This document shows, piece by piece, positions 19,617 to 29,123 of a stretch of 60,000 nucleotides of DNA. The translations under genes and the position numbers were made by a program. The stretch's first letter is position 1; every line of letters begins with the position of its first letter. This DNA comes from Symsagittifera roscoffensis (lineage: Eukaryota > Xenacoelomorpha > Acoela > Convolutidae). The stretch lies in contig NC_087065.1 in the NCBI RefSeq assembly GCF_963678635.1, forward strand, positions 27,611,254-27,671,253. The letters run 5' to 3'. The notes under the pieces were generated by a model. The model was given only the letters and a program-made list of their open reading frames with translations, ran no database searches and was not told the origin of the DNA.

Positions 19617-20602
19617 TCAGCCTATACTTAAGTAATATTTCTTATGTAAATATACTTGTATATTAGTATCAGAGAATATCACGTGTACAAGCGCGTACAA
19701 TTCCCGAGGATGTAGTCGTCCTCTGTTCGGGTCGTACACTGGAAGCGAAAGCTCCTTCACGTCCATTTCCACGAGGAAGTCCCTCAACCTCGTCAAGGGC
19801 AAGACTAGGTTCTCTGGGTCCACGTGCTGCATATGTATTTTCCCGGTATCTGTGACGCCGCCGGAGGTAAGGCCGCTACGCCCCCTATCCCTGGTCTTTG
19901 TTTCCAAAGGAATTCCATGTTTTTGTATTCTCTCTTAAAATCTGCCGCTAACGCTGTCCTAAAACTCATGTCTGCTGTGATTGATATCGCACATGTTCTA
20001 TTTGTGAGTATGAAATCACTGTCTGTTAGTATTATGTTACTTGAATATTCATTTGGTAAGTTAAAATATGACTCAACTACCCTCCCTATGTCAGGTTTCT
20101 TAGGTTCTTCGCCTGTTTCTGCTTCTAAATCTCCTGTCTTTCTTGCTATTCTTAATTTTTTTATTATCAAGTTTTCAGTGTGGGTAAGTCCTACCCCCAC
20201 GCCCCGGACAAAAATATCCATCGACGTCCCCGTCGATCGCATACCGGGTATCAAGTCGAGGTTAGAAGCTGGAATGAGTAATTGTCCTTCCTGGGCAGCC
20301 CAGGAAGGATCATCTCGTTCGGTCTTGATGTATTTCATGCTTTCACGATCTACGTCTTGAATCGTGACGCTGGTCTCCTCTGGGTCCGACGTCATTTCGT
20401 TGAGCCATTCTAAGACACGCAGGTTCGTCAAGTCTTGTTCATATGACTGCTGTTGCTCGTCGTCGAATTCTACCTCGGGTTTCGACCGGTTGTCGACCCA
20501 CTCATCGTCGTGATTATCGACTATGTCAATGTCTTGTGACACAGTTATTTCTTCTAGACCCACTACTTCCTCCACTATCTTCTTCAGATCTATCCTATCC
20601 AC
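19617..20602 (-). CDS. C-terminal pol segment with macro-domain-like fold
   Basis: Frames 19805-20602 (265 codons) and 19617-19907 form one segment with a frame break at about 19805-19830. The N-terminal half is acidic (DIDIVDNHDDEWVDNRS) and may be a linker. The C-terminal part reads CAISITADMSFRTALAADFK, then GIGGVAALPPA, then LTRLRDFLVEMDVKELSLPV followed by Arg/Gly and the closing HVIFSDTNIQVYL. This order resembles small macro domains of the Poa1/TARG1 type, with an N-terminal strand and S-A-D loop, a helix with FKR, a helix before a K-E-L-S-x-P strand, and a last VF..T.I.VYL unit. The role would be binding or removal of ADP-ribose, which is inference from pattern alone. It follows the integrase end directly. 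Confidence 0.55.
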
Positions 20603-20612
20603 TACAAAGTCG

Positions 20613-21231
20613 TCACCGATAGGAATATATTTCTTTCTGGGTCTCTACCCCGTCACTCTGACGAGTCTGCATCGTGAACGGAAGATCCGGTTCCAAATTC
20701 TTGGGAACCTCTATCTGTTCGGGATTCTGCCAATCCTCCTCTGCGTAGGGTAAGGTTTCATCGTCCGCTTCGATCACCTCGTTTGGATCCAGGTCCAGCG
20801 GTGTATCCGTTCCTTCCTCCACGACTTCGTTCCCATCGTTCTTCTCCCTAGTGCCCTTTTCGTTGACCTCACAATTAGGATCCATCATTAGATAATCCCC
20901 TTCCTCCCTGCAGGTTTACACAAGTCTTCTGTCGATGGATTATGTGGCTTAATGTTTTCGTAATGAGCGGCTCGGCCAGTACTCAGTCTGTAAAAGCGCC
21001 CCTCCTGATGCACTTCCGTAATCATGAAGGGTCCCATCCACTTTTTAGGAGCTTTTTTGTCCCTTTCGGTGGTATAACGTTCTGAAATACCCATACGTAG
21101 TCTCCCACCGAGTAGGCTTTTGCACCAGCTGCTTTCTTGTCCAGTTTTTTCCTCTGCCTTGCCTTTGCTTGCTGAGTATTTCGTCTACACAAATCGTTCA
21201 ACTCCTGTTGACGTCTGATCACATCCCTCAC
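20613..21231 (-). CDS. Integrase C-terminal region and acidic linker
   Basis: Frames 21022-21231, 20888-21094 and 20613-20888 continue the integrase in shifted registers. KKWMGPFMITEVHQEGRFYR with a following HYENIKPH is the GPY/F-type C-terminal module of Gypsy integrases. Before it lies a basic Gln/Lys/Arg-rich helix (QQAKARQRKKLDKKAAG). After it comes an acidic segment (DPNEVIEADDETLPYAEEDW) leading to the macro-like part. Frame changes near 21060, 20888 and 20610 show decay. Confidence 0.7.
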
Positions 21232-21308
21232 GTAAACCTGTGGAGACGTTTCTTTCCCTCATATTCTGGGTAGAAAAAAGTTAAGGGTAAAGACTTTTCA
21301 TGTCCAGT

Positions 21309-24300
21309 TCACGTTTTATTCTGTCTTTCCACTAAGCCATTCGTCTGAGGGTGGTATGTCGTGGAGTGAGCTTGAGCATCCTGTGAGCGTCTCATATGCT
21401 CTTTCGTAAGCTCTCCTACGAAAGCTGTTCCATTATCCGATTGAAACGTCATCGGAAAACCATGTCTCGCTATCCACGTATTGATCAGGTGGTCGCATGT
21501 CTCTTCCGCCGAGGCAGTTATGCAGGGCACGGCCTCTGCATACTTCGTAAAATGATCTATCATGACCAACACCTGATTATAACCACTGTCTGTCATGCAT
21601 ATCTTTTGGTGATCTATCTGCACCACCTCGTTGAATTCAGACGACTCGATCGATTGTAAAGGAAATCGCAACTTTCTTGGATCCTTGACCTGTTGGCATG
21701 ACAGACATGCTGTTACCCACTTCTCGCATGCCTTTTTCATTCCAGGCCAGTCAAAGCGCTTCAGGATTCTCTGATACACTTTATCGATCCCTTGATGGCC
21801 CATTTGATCATGCGACCTGAATAATAGTTCTGTCTGATAGAGTTGCGGCAACACTATCGCATTATACTTGTGTAGGACTCTGTCTTCTTCTCTTCTTTTG
21901 CAAGCCACTATCCCGTCCTTGTTCAAATATAACCTCCCTTCCTTCTGCATGAAGTACTGTCTCAGGATACGATAACTATCTTCCTCGAGGTCCCCTTTAT
22001 CCGGAGAACCATTCTCGATCCACCTTTTCAGGTTGCTTGTCTTGCGATCATTTCTCTGCGCCCTGAGAAGATCCGAGAGTCTGTATCTCGCCTTCAAGTA
22101 CGTCTTCATAACCCTCATCTGACTATTCAGCTCATTGGGCTGGTGTGTGTCTTCTTCCATCTTAACGCACCAAATCATCGCCAGCGGCTGTGTTTCTTGC
22201 TTGAACGGCTGAAGATCAGTCCTGACTACCTCTTTCTGTGGCAACAGTCTTATCGAACGTTTCGATACCGCTATTGTCTCCATATCATCCGCTGCGTTGT
22301 CGAAGATTCTTTCGCTTGGTATAAAGTAGCGATCACAGTCAGGATCCTGGTACACCTCTCTGTCCAGATCCCTTGCACGAGTTTCCACTAGTATTGTGTG
22401 GATCGCTAGTTCAAACAGTTCTGATCCCGAGCTCGAGTTCCTGTCTGAATAGGTGTCAATTCCTGAGATTCGGGAATTTTCATTTATTGACGAGGTTGTG
22501 ATGGAGTTGGCACGCTCCTCTAGATCATGTCTGTGCCTTCTTTGCATCCATCTGAACTCCCCGGAAAAAACCTTGCTCCCCAGGTCCTGTCTCTCATCAG
22601 GAACTTTTTCATCTATCTCAGACTCCCGGGACAAACTTTCTTGTCCCGGGTGTCGATCTTGAACTCGCCGGTTTTTCTCATCGTTCGTCTCCCCAGACAA
22701 ACAATCTTGCAGCAGGTTTTGTTCTACCTTTTCACCTTCTTCATCCTGGTCCACAAAGATAACGGTTTTCCTTCGCGTACTGCTCCCCTGTTCTTTCCGT
22801 CCGTAAGAAGTACTGGTTAAAATCTCGTGTGGTATTGAGGATACTAGTTGCTGAACTATTGTCCTACAATGTCTCTCGTTCTCTTCGTGTTGCCGTCTGG
22901 ACGGCATGATCTTCACCTTCTCCCTAACTGTTAGCGATGCCACTGCTGCTGTCCACTCGGGGTCATCTCTGGTCACTTCTCTTTCTAACAATCCACCCAG
23001 CATCCGCATCACTTGCGGTGTGACCTGCACCGTTTTATCCAATAAAGAGAGGCTGTTTATGTTCATGCGAGAGAGTTCTTGCTGGACCAGATTCGAGCGC
23101 AGCAACAGATCCAAGGGGACTGGGTCCTCTTTGGATAGGATCTTTATCTCGGCTGCTTTCTCTACAGGTAACTCAGGGTGTCCTGGTATTGGATGTCCAG
23201 ACTTATCTAACCATCTCGTTAAGGGAAGCGCTTGATAAGTTTCTTTGTCCAGAAACGAGAATCCCTCCTTTATCTCTGCTTGATTGGCTTGCTTTTGCTC
23301 CAGTCTTTCATAGAACTCAGTTTTCTTGCTGAGGTTGTCAGCATTCTGGTGTTTATCACGCATCCTGTGTTCAATTATCATATGGTAGCCATCCAATCTT
23401 ACTATCCATCTGCCAATATAACTCTGATCCATCGAGTAGGTCTTCAACCAGGATAACGCTCTGTTGTCTGCGCGTAACTTAAAGGGAGCGCTCCCCAAGT
23501 ATGCGCGGTATTTTTCTACAAATGTAACCACTGCAAACATTTCTGCTTTAGGTGCGCCATATTTCATCTCTGTGTCACTCAAGACCTTGCTGCCGTATGC
23601 AATGGGACGGAGAACCGTTCTTCCATTCCATTCTTGCTCCTGATGCAATATTCCTGAGATGGCTACAACTGATGCGTCTGTGTCAAGAACATACATGCCC
23701 TTTTCTGTAGGCATGCCTAGCACTGGCGTTTCGCACAGTTCCCGCTTTATGTTCTCGAAGGCAACTTGTGCTTCATCGTTCCATTCGAACTTTTTCTCTT
23801 TGTTGCACATCAGCTTCTGCATCGGATACACCTTGTCCGCATATCCTTTTATGAACTCCCGGTAGTAATTGGCAAACCCTAGGAAGCTCAGGAGCTCTGT
23901 GTCCGTTCTGGGAGCCTTCCATGTCAACACTGCTTCTACTGCTTCCGGGTCCGGCCTCACACCATGCCTGTCCACCATTCTTCCCAGGTACTTGATTGAA
24001 TCCCTAAGGATTTCACATTTTGATGGTTTGCATTTCAGGCCAGCTCTTTTCATACATCCAAAAACCTCTTCGAGCCGATCAATATGGCCTTCCAGGGTTG
24101 GTGTCGCTATGACTACGTCATCCACGTAACACATCACGAGGTTCCTGTACTTCTTGGTCACTCTGGTCAAAGCCTGAGCCATCGGTCTTTGAAAAGTGGC
24201 CGTTGCATTGCACAAGCCGAAGGGCATCCTCTTCCACTGGTACAATCCCAATTCGCATGCGAATCCGGTTTTCTCTCTATCCTTCTTCCGCAGAGGGACC

Positions 24301-24416
24301 TGCCAGAAGGCAGAACCCAAATCCAATGTGCTGAAGAACTTGGAATCACCAAGCTTAGAGAGGCTCTCGTCTATTCGCGGTATCGGGTACGCATCTTTTA
24401 TCGTCACCGCGTTCAA
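21309..24416 (-). CDS. pol: Pol: reverse transcriptase, RNase H, long spacer and integrase
   Basis: A 1035-codon open frame. RT motifs are FFSTLDLGSAFWQVPL (catalytic Asp at residue 32) and CYVDDVV (residues 97-100). RNase H shows VLDTDASV (245-249) and ends about residue 365 (DKHQNADNLSKK). A charged, Ser-rich spacer of more than 400 residues follows. Integrase then has its HHCC zinc site (HDQMGHQG at 869 on; CLSC at 904-907) and the D,D-35-E core (QIDHQ Asp 935, SDNGTAF Asp 994, Glu 1030 in TNGLVER). Order RT-RH-IN marks Ty3/Gypsy. The first part of the RT lies in the preceding frame 24440-25231, and a stop or shift just after the catalytic Glu separates the integrase tail. Codons are otherwise clean. 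Confidence 0.92.
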   Translation of the reverse strand: MNAVTIKDAYPIPRIDESLSKLGDSKFFSTLDLGSAFWQVPLRKKDREKTGFACELGLYQWKRMPFGLCNATATFQRPMAQALTRVTKKYRNLVMCYVDDVVIATPTLEGHIDRLEEVFGCMKRAGLKCKPSKCEILRDSIKYLGRMVDRHGVRPDPEAVEAVLTWKAPRTDTELLSFLGFANYYREFIKGYADKVYPMQKLMCNKEKKFEWNDEAQVAFENIKRELCETPVLGMPTEKGMYVLDTDASVVAISGILHQEQEWNGRTVLRPIAYGSKVLSDTEMKYGAPKAEMFAVVTFVEKYRAYLGSAPFKLRADNRALSWLKTYSMDQSYIGRWIVRLDGYHMIIEHRMRDKHQNADNLSKKTEFYERLEQKQANQAEIKEGFSFLDKETYQALPLTRWLDKSGHPIPGHPELPVEKAAEIKILSKEDPVPLDLLLRSNLVQQELSRMNINSLSLLDKTVQVTPQVMRMLGGLLEREVTRDDPEWTAAVASLTVREKVKIMPSRRQHEENERHCRTIVQQLVSSIPHEILTSTSYGRKEQGSSTRRKTVIFVDQDEEGEKVEQNLLQDCLSGETNDEKNRRVQDRHPGQESLSRESEIDEKVPDERQDLGSKVFSGEFRWMQRRHRHDLEERANSITTSSINENSRISGIDTYSDRNSSSGSELFELAIHTILVETRARDLDREVYQDPDCDRYFIPSERIFDNAADDMETIAVSKRSIRLLPQKEVVRTDLQPFKQETQPLAMIWCVKMEEDTHQPNELNSQMRVMKTYLKARYRLSDLLRAQRNDRKTSNLKRWIENGSPDKGDLEEDSYRILRQYFMQKEGRLYLNKDGIVACKRREEDRVLHKYNAIVLPQLYQTELLFRSHDQMGHQGIDKVYQRILKRFDWPGMKKACEKWVTACLSCQQVKDPRKLRFPLQSIESSEFNEVVQIDHQKICMTDSGYNQVLVMIDHFTKYAEAVPCITASAEETCDHLINTWIARHGFPMTFQSDNGTAFVGELTKEHMRRSQDAQAHSTTYHPQTNGLVERQNKT

Positions 24417-24439
24417 ATAGCGAAAGTCTCAACAAAATC

Positions 24440-25231
24440 TTAGCTGCCCCCTTTCTTTTTTACCATTACCAACCCGCAAGCCCACGGCGATTTCGAGGGT
24501 TCTATCATGTCGTATTCGAGCAGCATTTCGATTTCCGCTCGGCACGCTTCCGACTTGTGTGGCGTCATTCGTCTTGCGCCTTCTCTGTGCGGAACGGCAC
24601 CTTCTTCCAGTTCAATTTCGTGTTCGACGAAGTTACAGCAACCGATATCCGCTTTATGTTTTGAAAATACATCTGCGTTCCGATTTAAAACGTCCCGCAT
24701 TTTTTCGAAATCTCCCTCACCTATTTTCCCTTTTAAATGTTCTATCTCTGGCAAAACCGGTTCGTCAGATTCTAGTTCGTATGACGAGGGGCGTTCCGGA
24801 AAATTCGAGCAGCTCGATAAGCCGTCGTCCGTTTCGGATTTCATTGGAAACAATTTATGAATAGATTTTAATTCATTAATCCTCTTTAAAATTTTATCTT
24901 TGTTGGCATGATAGGGACAGTCTTTCACATTATGTTTCTTCAAGTTTTGTGTCTCCTCATAGTCGGTCCTCATCGGCAAAGCGTAACTAAGCTTCTTTCC
25001 ACGCTGGATTGAAACCGTGGTGTCCAGTGTGTTCAATAACACACTGACACACAGTCCGTTTCGCGTTACCGAGAAGCTCCGGCCTAAAATCACCGAACTC
25101 TGACTATTTGGATTCGGTACTAAGCAAACCTGTTTACTATCACTTAGCGAATTCAAATTTCTCATCCTAAAAATTGCCACCACAGCTTGTCCTGGCTGTA
25201 GTTCTACTTTTCTATCTAAAAAAATTGGCAC
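24440..25231 (-). CDS. pol: Pol: protease-RT linker and start of RT
   Basis: The 263-codon frame begins after the protease region and includes a beta-rich segment (VAIFRMRNLNSLSDSK, ILGRSFSVTRNG) of unknown role. A zinc-like KDCPYHANKD stretch follows, then the RT entry: VEHEIELEEGAVPHREG, EIEMLLEYDMIEPSKSPWAC and LVMVKKKGGS. These last residues are the typical fingers region before the RT catalytic core. A stop right after GGS separates it from the 1035-codon frame that starts 23 bases later, so one lesion splits the RT. Confidence 0.8.
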   Translation of the reverse strand: MPIFLDRKVELQPGQAVVAIFRMRNLNSLSDSKQVCLVPNPNSQSSVILGRSFSVTRNGLCVSVLLNTLDTTVSIQRGKKLSYALPMRTDYEETQNLKKHNVKDCPYHANKDKILKRINELKSIHKLFPMKSETDDGLSSCSNFPERPSSYELESDEPVLPEIEHLKGKIGEGDFEKMRDVLNRNADVFSKHKADIGCCNFVEHEIELEEGAVPHREGARRMTPHKSEACRAEIEMLLEYDMIEPSKSPWACGLVMVKKKGGS

Positions 25232-25590
25232 CTTGTTTTCGTCTGTTATTATCCTATTAATTGGTTTCTTAACATACTTCCGGTCCGGGTTTTTAATCCG
25301 TATCAGACCGTTGTCAAGTCAATCATCACGTCAAAATTCCTGACAAAATCTCTGCCCAAGATGAATTGGTCGGCGTCTTCTAATTCTCTACTACCATAGA
25401 TCTCGTCCTCCCATGTGGAGAACTGTTATCGGCGTTCTTCCGGCTACATAAATCGCTCCTCGATTGGCGGCGGCCAGTCGGAGATTCGTTGGAACTAGAT
25501 CTTCCCTCGTGAAGCCCATTCTTTCCCAAGTTTTTATTGGCATCACACTCACTAACGCTCCTGTGTCCAGAAGCCCTGTGACTCAGATTT
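25232..25590 (-). pseudogene. Retroviral-type aspartic protease, broken
   Basis: On the minus strand, directly past a TGA at 25583, the frame reads VTGLLDTGALVSVMP (25580-25535), which contains the Asp-Thr-Gly active site. Farther on, a second frame gives FILGRDFVRNFDVMID (about 25365-25320), the usual C-terminal ILGRDF strand-turn of retroelement proteases. Two TAG triplets and a frame change lie between them. The domain would release gag and pol products in an active element. This copy cannot make it. Confidence 0.75.
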
Positions 25591-26580
25591 TCGTTCCGTT
25601 GGTGTCGAGCAGATGTGTGTTCACATCTGCTTCATACCCAATGTGTACTGCATCTTGTTCCATCATGGCGTCATGGCCTATCTTGCGGACTTTGAGTTCC
25701 TCCTCGCCCAAATAGATCTGCCCTATCTGGTCACTGTCTGTTGTTACATAAGTCCTAGTGTAGATACTGATCCCATCCACGCTCAGCATCACTTGATACG
25801 GCCCATAGACCTCCAGGTAGCGTCCATGAAGTTTCTTTGTGCGAGGGCCACCTGTTGTTAGTAGTGCTCGCACAGCTCTCGACCCAGTGCGTGGCTCCAC
25901 CTGCCTCAGATAATCTGCATATGTGTCCGAATGCATCAAAGTGAACTCGGATGGTTCACTCAGATTTCTGATTAGCTGATGTTCAGCCACTGAGATTATC
26001 GACTGTATCTTGCTTCCTTGTGGCACCATGCCGAACCTCTGACCGGAGATCACATTAAGTTTCATGCTCAAACTGCTTGGTGCTTTAGTCTCCTCGACCT
26101 CCGTTGCTTCGAAGGTATTCAGTTGCTCTTGTAGTTTCTCATTCTCCAGTTCGAGTTTCACTTTTTGTTCGATCTCTTTCGTCACCAGTTCCTGCTGCAC
26201 TCTATTTAGAGCATCCCTCGCGGCTGCCCTATAATCAATCTTGAAGACATCGGCCGCAGTGACTGGTTCTGGTTCACGTGTCTCTTCAGTTACCGCTTGC
26301 ATTTTCTTCGTCGCCAGCTCTTGCGGTTTGTTTTTTCTGCGCGCCTCCGCTTCACTCAACAGGCGAGCCTTGCTGGCTTTCACTCCTGATAAAACTTCCT
26401 TATGTCTTGGATGCTTGATGTCTGCCAGTGCGTCCTAGAATTGCGGACAATCTGATTTAAAGTGACCTTCCAAGTTGCAAAAGAAACACCTCTGGCCGAA
26501 TTTTGCAATTAATCCTCTCATGAAATCCTCATGGTCCAATTCTGACGCATCTTCGTCCTCGAGGCTAAAGCCTATTGCTT
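25583..26580 (-). CDS. gag: Gag-pol linker: zinc knuckle, coiled coil and beta-rich region
   Basis: Upstream of 26383 the frame has a CCHC zinc knuckle (CFFCNLEGHFKSDC, about 26500-26460) followed by a TAG at 26437-26439. The 266-codon frame then has a Lys/Glu-rich coiled coil (QKVKLELENEKLQEQLNTFE) and a region with a GRYLEVYGPYQVMLSVDGIS stretch. It leads into the protease through an in-frame TGA. Nucleocapsid-like RNA binding follows from the knuckle. The role of the remainder is unknown. The stop and the TAG are the only two breaks in about 330 codons. Confidence 0.65.
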
Positions 26581-26587
26581 TCATGCC

Positions 26588-27691
26588 CTATTTGTAAGTT
26601 GGGCATGCTGACACATGATGGTCCGTTGAACTGCAATTGGCACAAGAGCGTCTCTTGTCCATATCATCCCTCGGTTTGTACCAGTTGTTCCCTTGGTTTG
26701 CTGGCCCATTGTTAAAATTGCCATAATTGTTCTTATAATAACCAGATCTCGAAAGAGGTTTCAATAAAAGATATTCTTTTGACTTGAGCCTCAACTCCTC
26801 TGGTGTTGGCGCATTGGTTGATAGTGGTGTGTAATGCGTTGCTAGCATTATTCGAAGTTCATCATTCTTCACACGATCGATGAATTTTGAGGCTACTGCC
26901 AGGTTCATCCTTCGGTTCGACTCATCCGGTTGGCTGCGTCTTCTCAGCATTTCCAAGTCATCTAGAAACTTGTCTATCGTTTCATCTTCTCGTTGCCTCC
27001 GTTTCTCGAAGCGCATCATTGCTTGGTGCCCCTGAACCCCCGATCCAAAACGGTTCAACAAGATTTCGAAGATTTTCTCGGCTCTGTCACGCTGATATTG
27101 CTTCTTGGCCATGACACAGTTCAGTGCTGTCCCTTTCAAGTTACTGGTGAGCGCACTGCATTCATGTCTTTCCGACAAGTCCTCTTCCTCGAAATGCAGT
27201 TTCATTACCTCTATCCAGGTATCAATACAGCCATCAGAATCGTCTTTATAGTATCTTGATTTCTTAAAAACTCTTCTGGACTTCTCACTGCGTTCATTGG
27301 TTCTGGATAACCTTGTAAGGAATGTCTCCAAAGACCTGTTTAGGGGTTCAAAGGCTGTGGCAATTGCCGTAGCATCCCTTGAGTGTCCCGCCTGAGTGTC
27401 CTCAACCTTGTCAAAGGCTCTGTATTCGGGGCATCCCTGCAATCCCAATCGCCGTGAGTGTTTCCCCCTTGGCCCACATGACTCCTCCTGGGCTCGCATG
27501 TCTCCTGTTACCGGAATCACTTCTCCCAGTCGCATGTGTGCCTTGCGTTGGTCGTTCGTTAGAGGTCTGTCTGTTCCCCGTTGAACTTGCTCTACTGTTC
27601 GGGCCCCATGTTCTATTATCCCTTGTGGCATAGCCTGATGAACTGCCCCTACCTCTAGTGGGTCCATATGTCCTCCTCCTTTGATGGTCAT
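26588..27691 (-). CDS. gag: Gag capsid region with zinc knuckle
   Basis: The 367-codon frame shows a retrotransposon gag pattern: DGCIDTWIEVMKLHFEEEDL, SALTSNLKGTALNCVMAK, IFEILLNRFGSG, then KFLDDLEMLRRRSQPDE. This is the usual helical capsid fold of Gypsy gag. It ends with an Asn/Gly-rich tail and a CCHC knuckle (CANCSSTDHHVSAC). A second knuckle follows in the next frame about 120 bases on. The first 95 residues overlap the end of the longer upstream frame 27411-29123 in another register, so a frameshift about 27.4-27.6 kb joins the two. Confidence 0.8.
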   Translation of the reverse strand: MTIKGGGHMDPLEVGAVHQAMPQGIIEHGARTVEQVQRGTDRPLTNDQRKAHMRLGEVIPVTGDMRAQEESCGPRGKHSRRLGLQGCPEYRAFDKVEDTQAGHSRDATAIATAFEPLNRSLETFLTRLSRTNERSEKSRRVFKKSRYYKDDSDGCIDTWIEVMKLHFEEEDLSERHECSALTSNLKGTALNCVMAKKQYQRDRAEKIFEILLNRFGSGVQGHQAMMRFEKRRQREDETIDKFLDDLEMLRRRSQPDESNRRMNLAVASKFIDRVKNDELRIMLATHYTPLSTNAPTPEELRLKSKEYLLLKPLSRSGYYKNNYGNFNNGPANQGNNWYKPRDDMDKRRSCANCSSTDHHVSACPTYK

Positions 27692-29123
27692 TGAAGTTCA
27701 CCTTCGGCTCCCTGCTGGGACCTCCCGAGTTCGGTTCCCCTTCTTTTGGTTCACTCTTGCTGCCTAGTAGCCCGTCCAACCTATCCATGATAGCCTGAGT
27801 TCGCCTCTCCATCATCGCGTCTATCTTTGTGTCAAGAGTCCCAAGAGACTGCTCTTGCTGAATTCTTAACTTCTCCATGTCGTCTGTTAAGCGTATTTCT
27901 CTCTGTTCCGCTTCTCTTGTCATTCGCGACAAGTTCTTCGCCATGTGCTCGTTCGTTCTTTCTTTCAAGCGTTTTTCGCTCCTACCAACATCTTGTCTAT
28001 TGCGGTTTATTTCTTCCCGCAGACTTTCTCTTTCAGTGTGAACTGCTCTTTCTAGTTCACTCATTCTTATGGACATCTGTTCATTTTGTTCTCCTATACT
28101 ATCCACTATGTTGTTCAAGACTTCTTCTAGTGCTGCCCCGTTATCCACGAGTGGCGGTGTAACCCTGTCGGTCCCAGGTAGCTTCGTGCTAGTCGAGATT
28201 CGGGCCTTGACTCTCTGCCTCGACGTCTTTTCATTATCCACTTCAGGATCCGCCAATGCGTTGCCTAGCCCTTTGTTACTACTCTCCCCAGTTCGCGGCT
28301 CTAAATTTGTCATAATCGCGAAGCCTCTCGACTGGCCCGGTGTGTTTACCTCTTTGCTTATCGTTTTCACCACACCAAATTTGTCCATGGTTCCAGTTTC
28401 TCTTTCGACGTATGCCTCATTCTCCTGGGTCGAACTATTGAGGCTGACTTGAGACCCAAAGTCCACTTGCTGTTCTTCGTCCTCCTCCTCCTCCTGGGAT
28501 TCACCTTCATTTCCTGTGCCTACTCCCATGGTGAATGGAAAGATGTTTCCTAAGGTGTTCCTCATTCTTTCTGAGAACGATGAGGACGTTGTTTGTTTCT
28601 CAGTCCCGCCTGCCATCATGGTGTTGTCTTTTGGAGATCTTCTAGTTGCCACTATTTCAGTTGAAATGTCGGACAGTTCCGACATCTCCTCTCGATCCAA
28701 TGTCCCGGTGGAAGTGGCAAAATCATGGCCTTGTTCTACCGGAGTAGATTCACTCGCCAGCCTTCTGCCTCTACCTTCCAGTCCATGTACTTCCTGGTTG
28801 TCATTCTTGGCCTGGTCCGTGTTGACCTCCACTTCTATCATTTTTTTTCTCTCTTCTGAGGTCTTCTGACTCCTCGTTTCAACCATTCTGCCTGAAACCG
28901 TCTCCCCTTTGTCGGTCCGGGCTCGTTTGATCCGATCCACAAAAGGGTCGGTCATTGTTTTTCTTTGCTTTTTAGGTATGAATTTCCTAGAGCTATCACC
29001 TCGCTTAGGTATCCTTGACTTGTCTAGACTCATTCTCAATTTGTCACTTCTTAATGCCTCTACACTCAATTCGATTGCTAGTGACCTTATAGTTTGACTA
29101 CCAATAATAATGACACAACACAA
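27411..29123 (-). CDS. gag: Gag N-terminal region, disordered with long coiled coil
   Basis: The 570-codon frame starts near 29123. The first ATG gives a hydrophobic tail that may not be used, and a later Met (MSLDKSRIPKRGDSSRKF, about 29034) is a better start. It is rich in Ser, Thr, Glu and Arg up to about residue 330. A coiled coil follows (RMSELERAVHTERESLREEI, continuing to about residue 450), then an Arg/Gly-rich tail (TYGPTRGRGSSSGY) like RNA-binding gag termini. Gag of ordinary Gypsy elements is shorter, so the N-terminal extension is unusual. The assignment rests on position upstream of the capsid. Confidence 0.65.
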   Translation of the reverse strand: MCCVIIIGSQTIRSLAIELSVEALRSDKLRMSLDKSRIPKRGDSSRKFIPKKQRKTMTDPFVDRIKRARTDKGETVSGRMVETRSQKTSEERKKMIEVEVNTDQAKNDNQEVHGLEGRGRRLASESTPVEQGHDFATSTGTLDREEMSELSDISTEIVATRRSPKDNTMMAGGTEKQTTSSSFSERMRNTLGNIFPFTMGVGTGNEGESQEEEEDEEQQVDFGSQVSLNSSTQENEAYVERETGTMDKFGVVKTISKEVNTPGQSRGFAIMTNLEPRTGESSNKGLGNALADPEVDNEKTSRQRVKARISTSTKLPGTDRVTPPLVDNGAALEEVLNNIVDSIGEQNEQMSIRMSELERAVHTERESLREEINRNRQDVGRSEKRLKERTNEHMAKNLSRMTREAEQREIRLTDDMEKLRIQQEQSLGTLDTKIDAMMERRTQAIMDRLDGLLGSKSEPKEGEPNSGGPSREPKVNFNDHQRRRTYGPTRGRGSSSGYATRDNRTWGPNSRASSTGNRQTSNERPTQGTHATGRSDSGNRRHASPGGVMWAKGETLTAIGIAGMPRIQSL

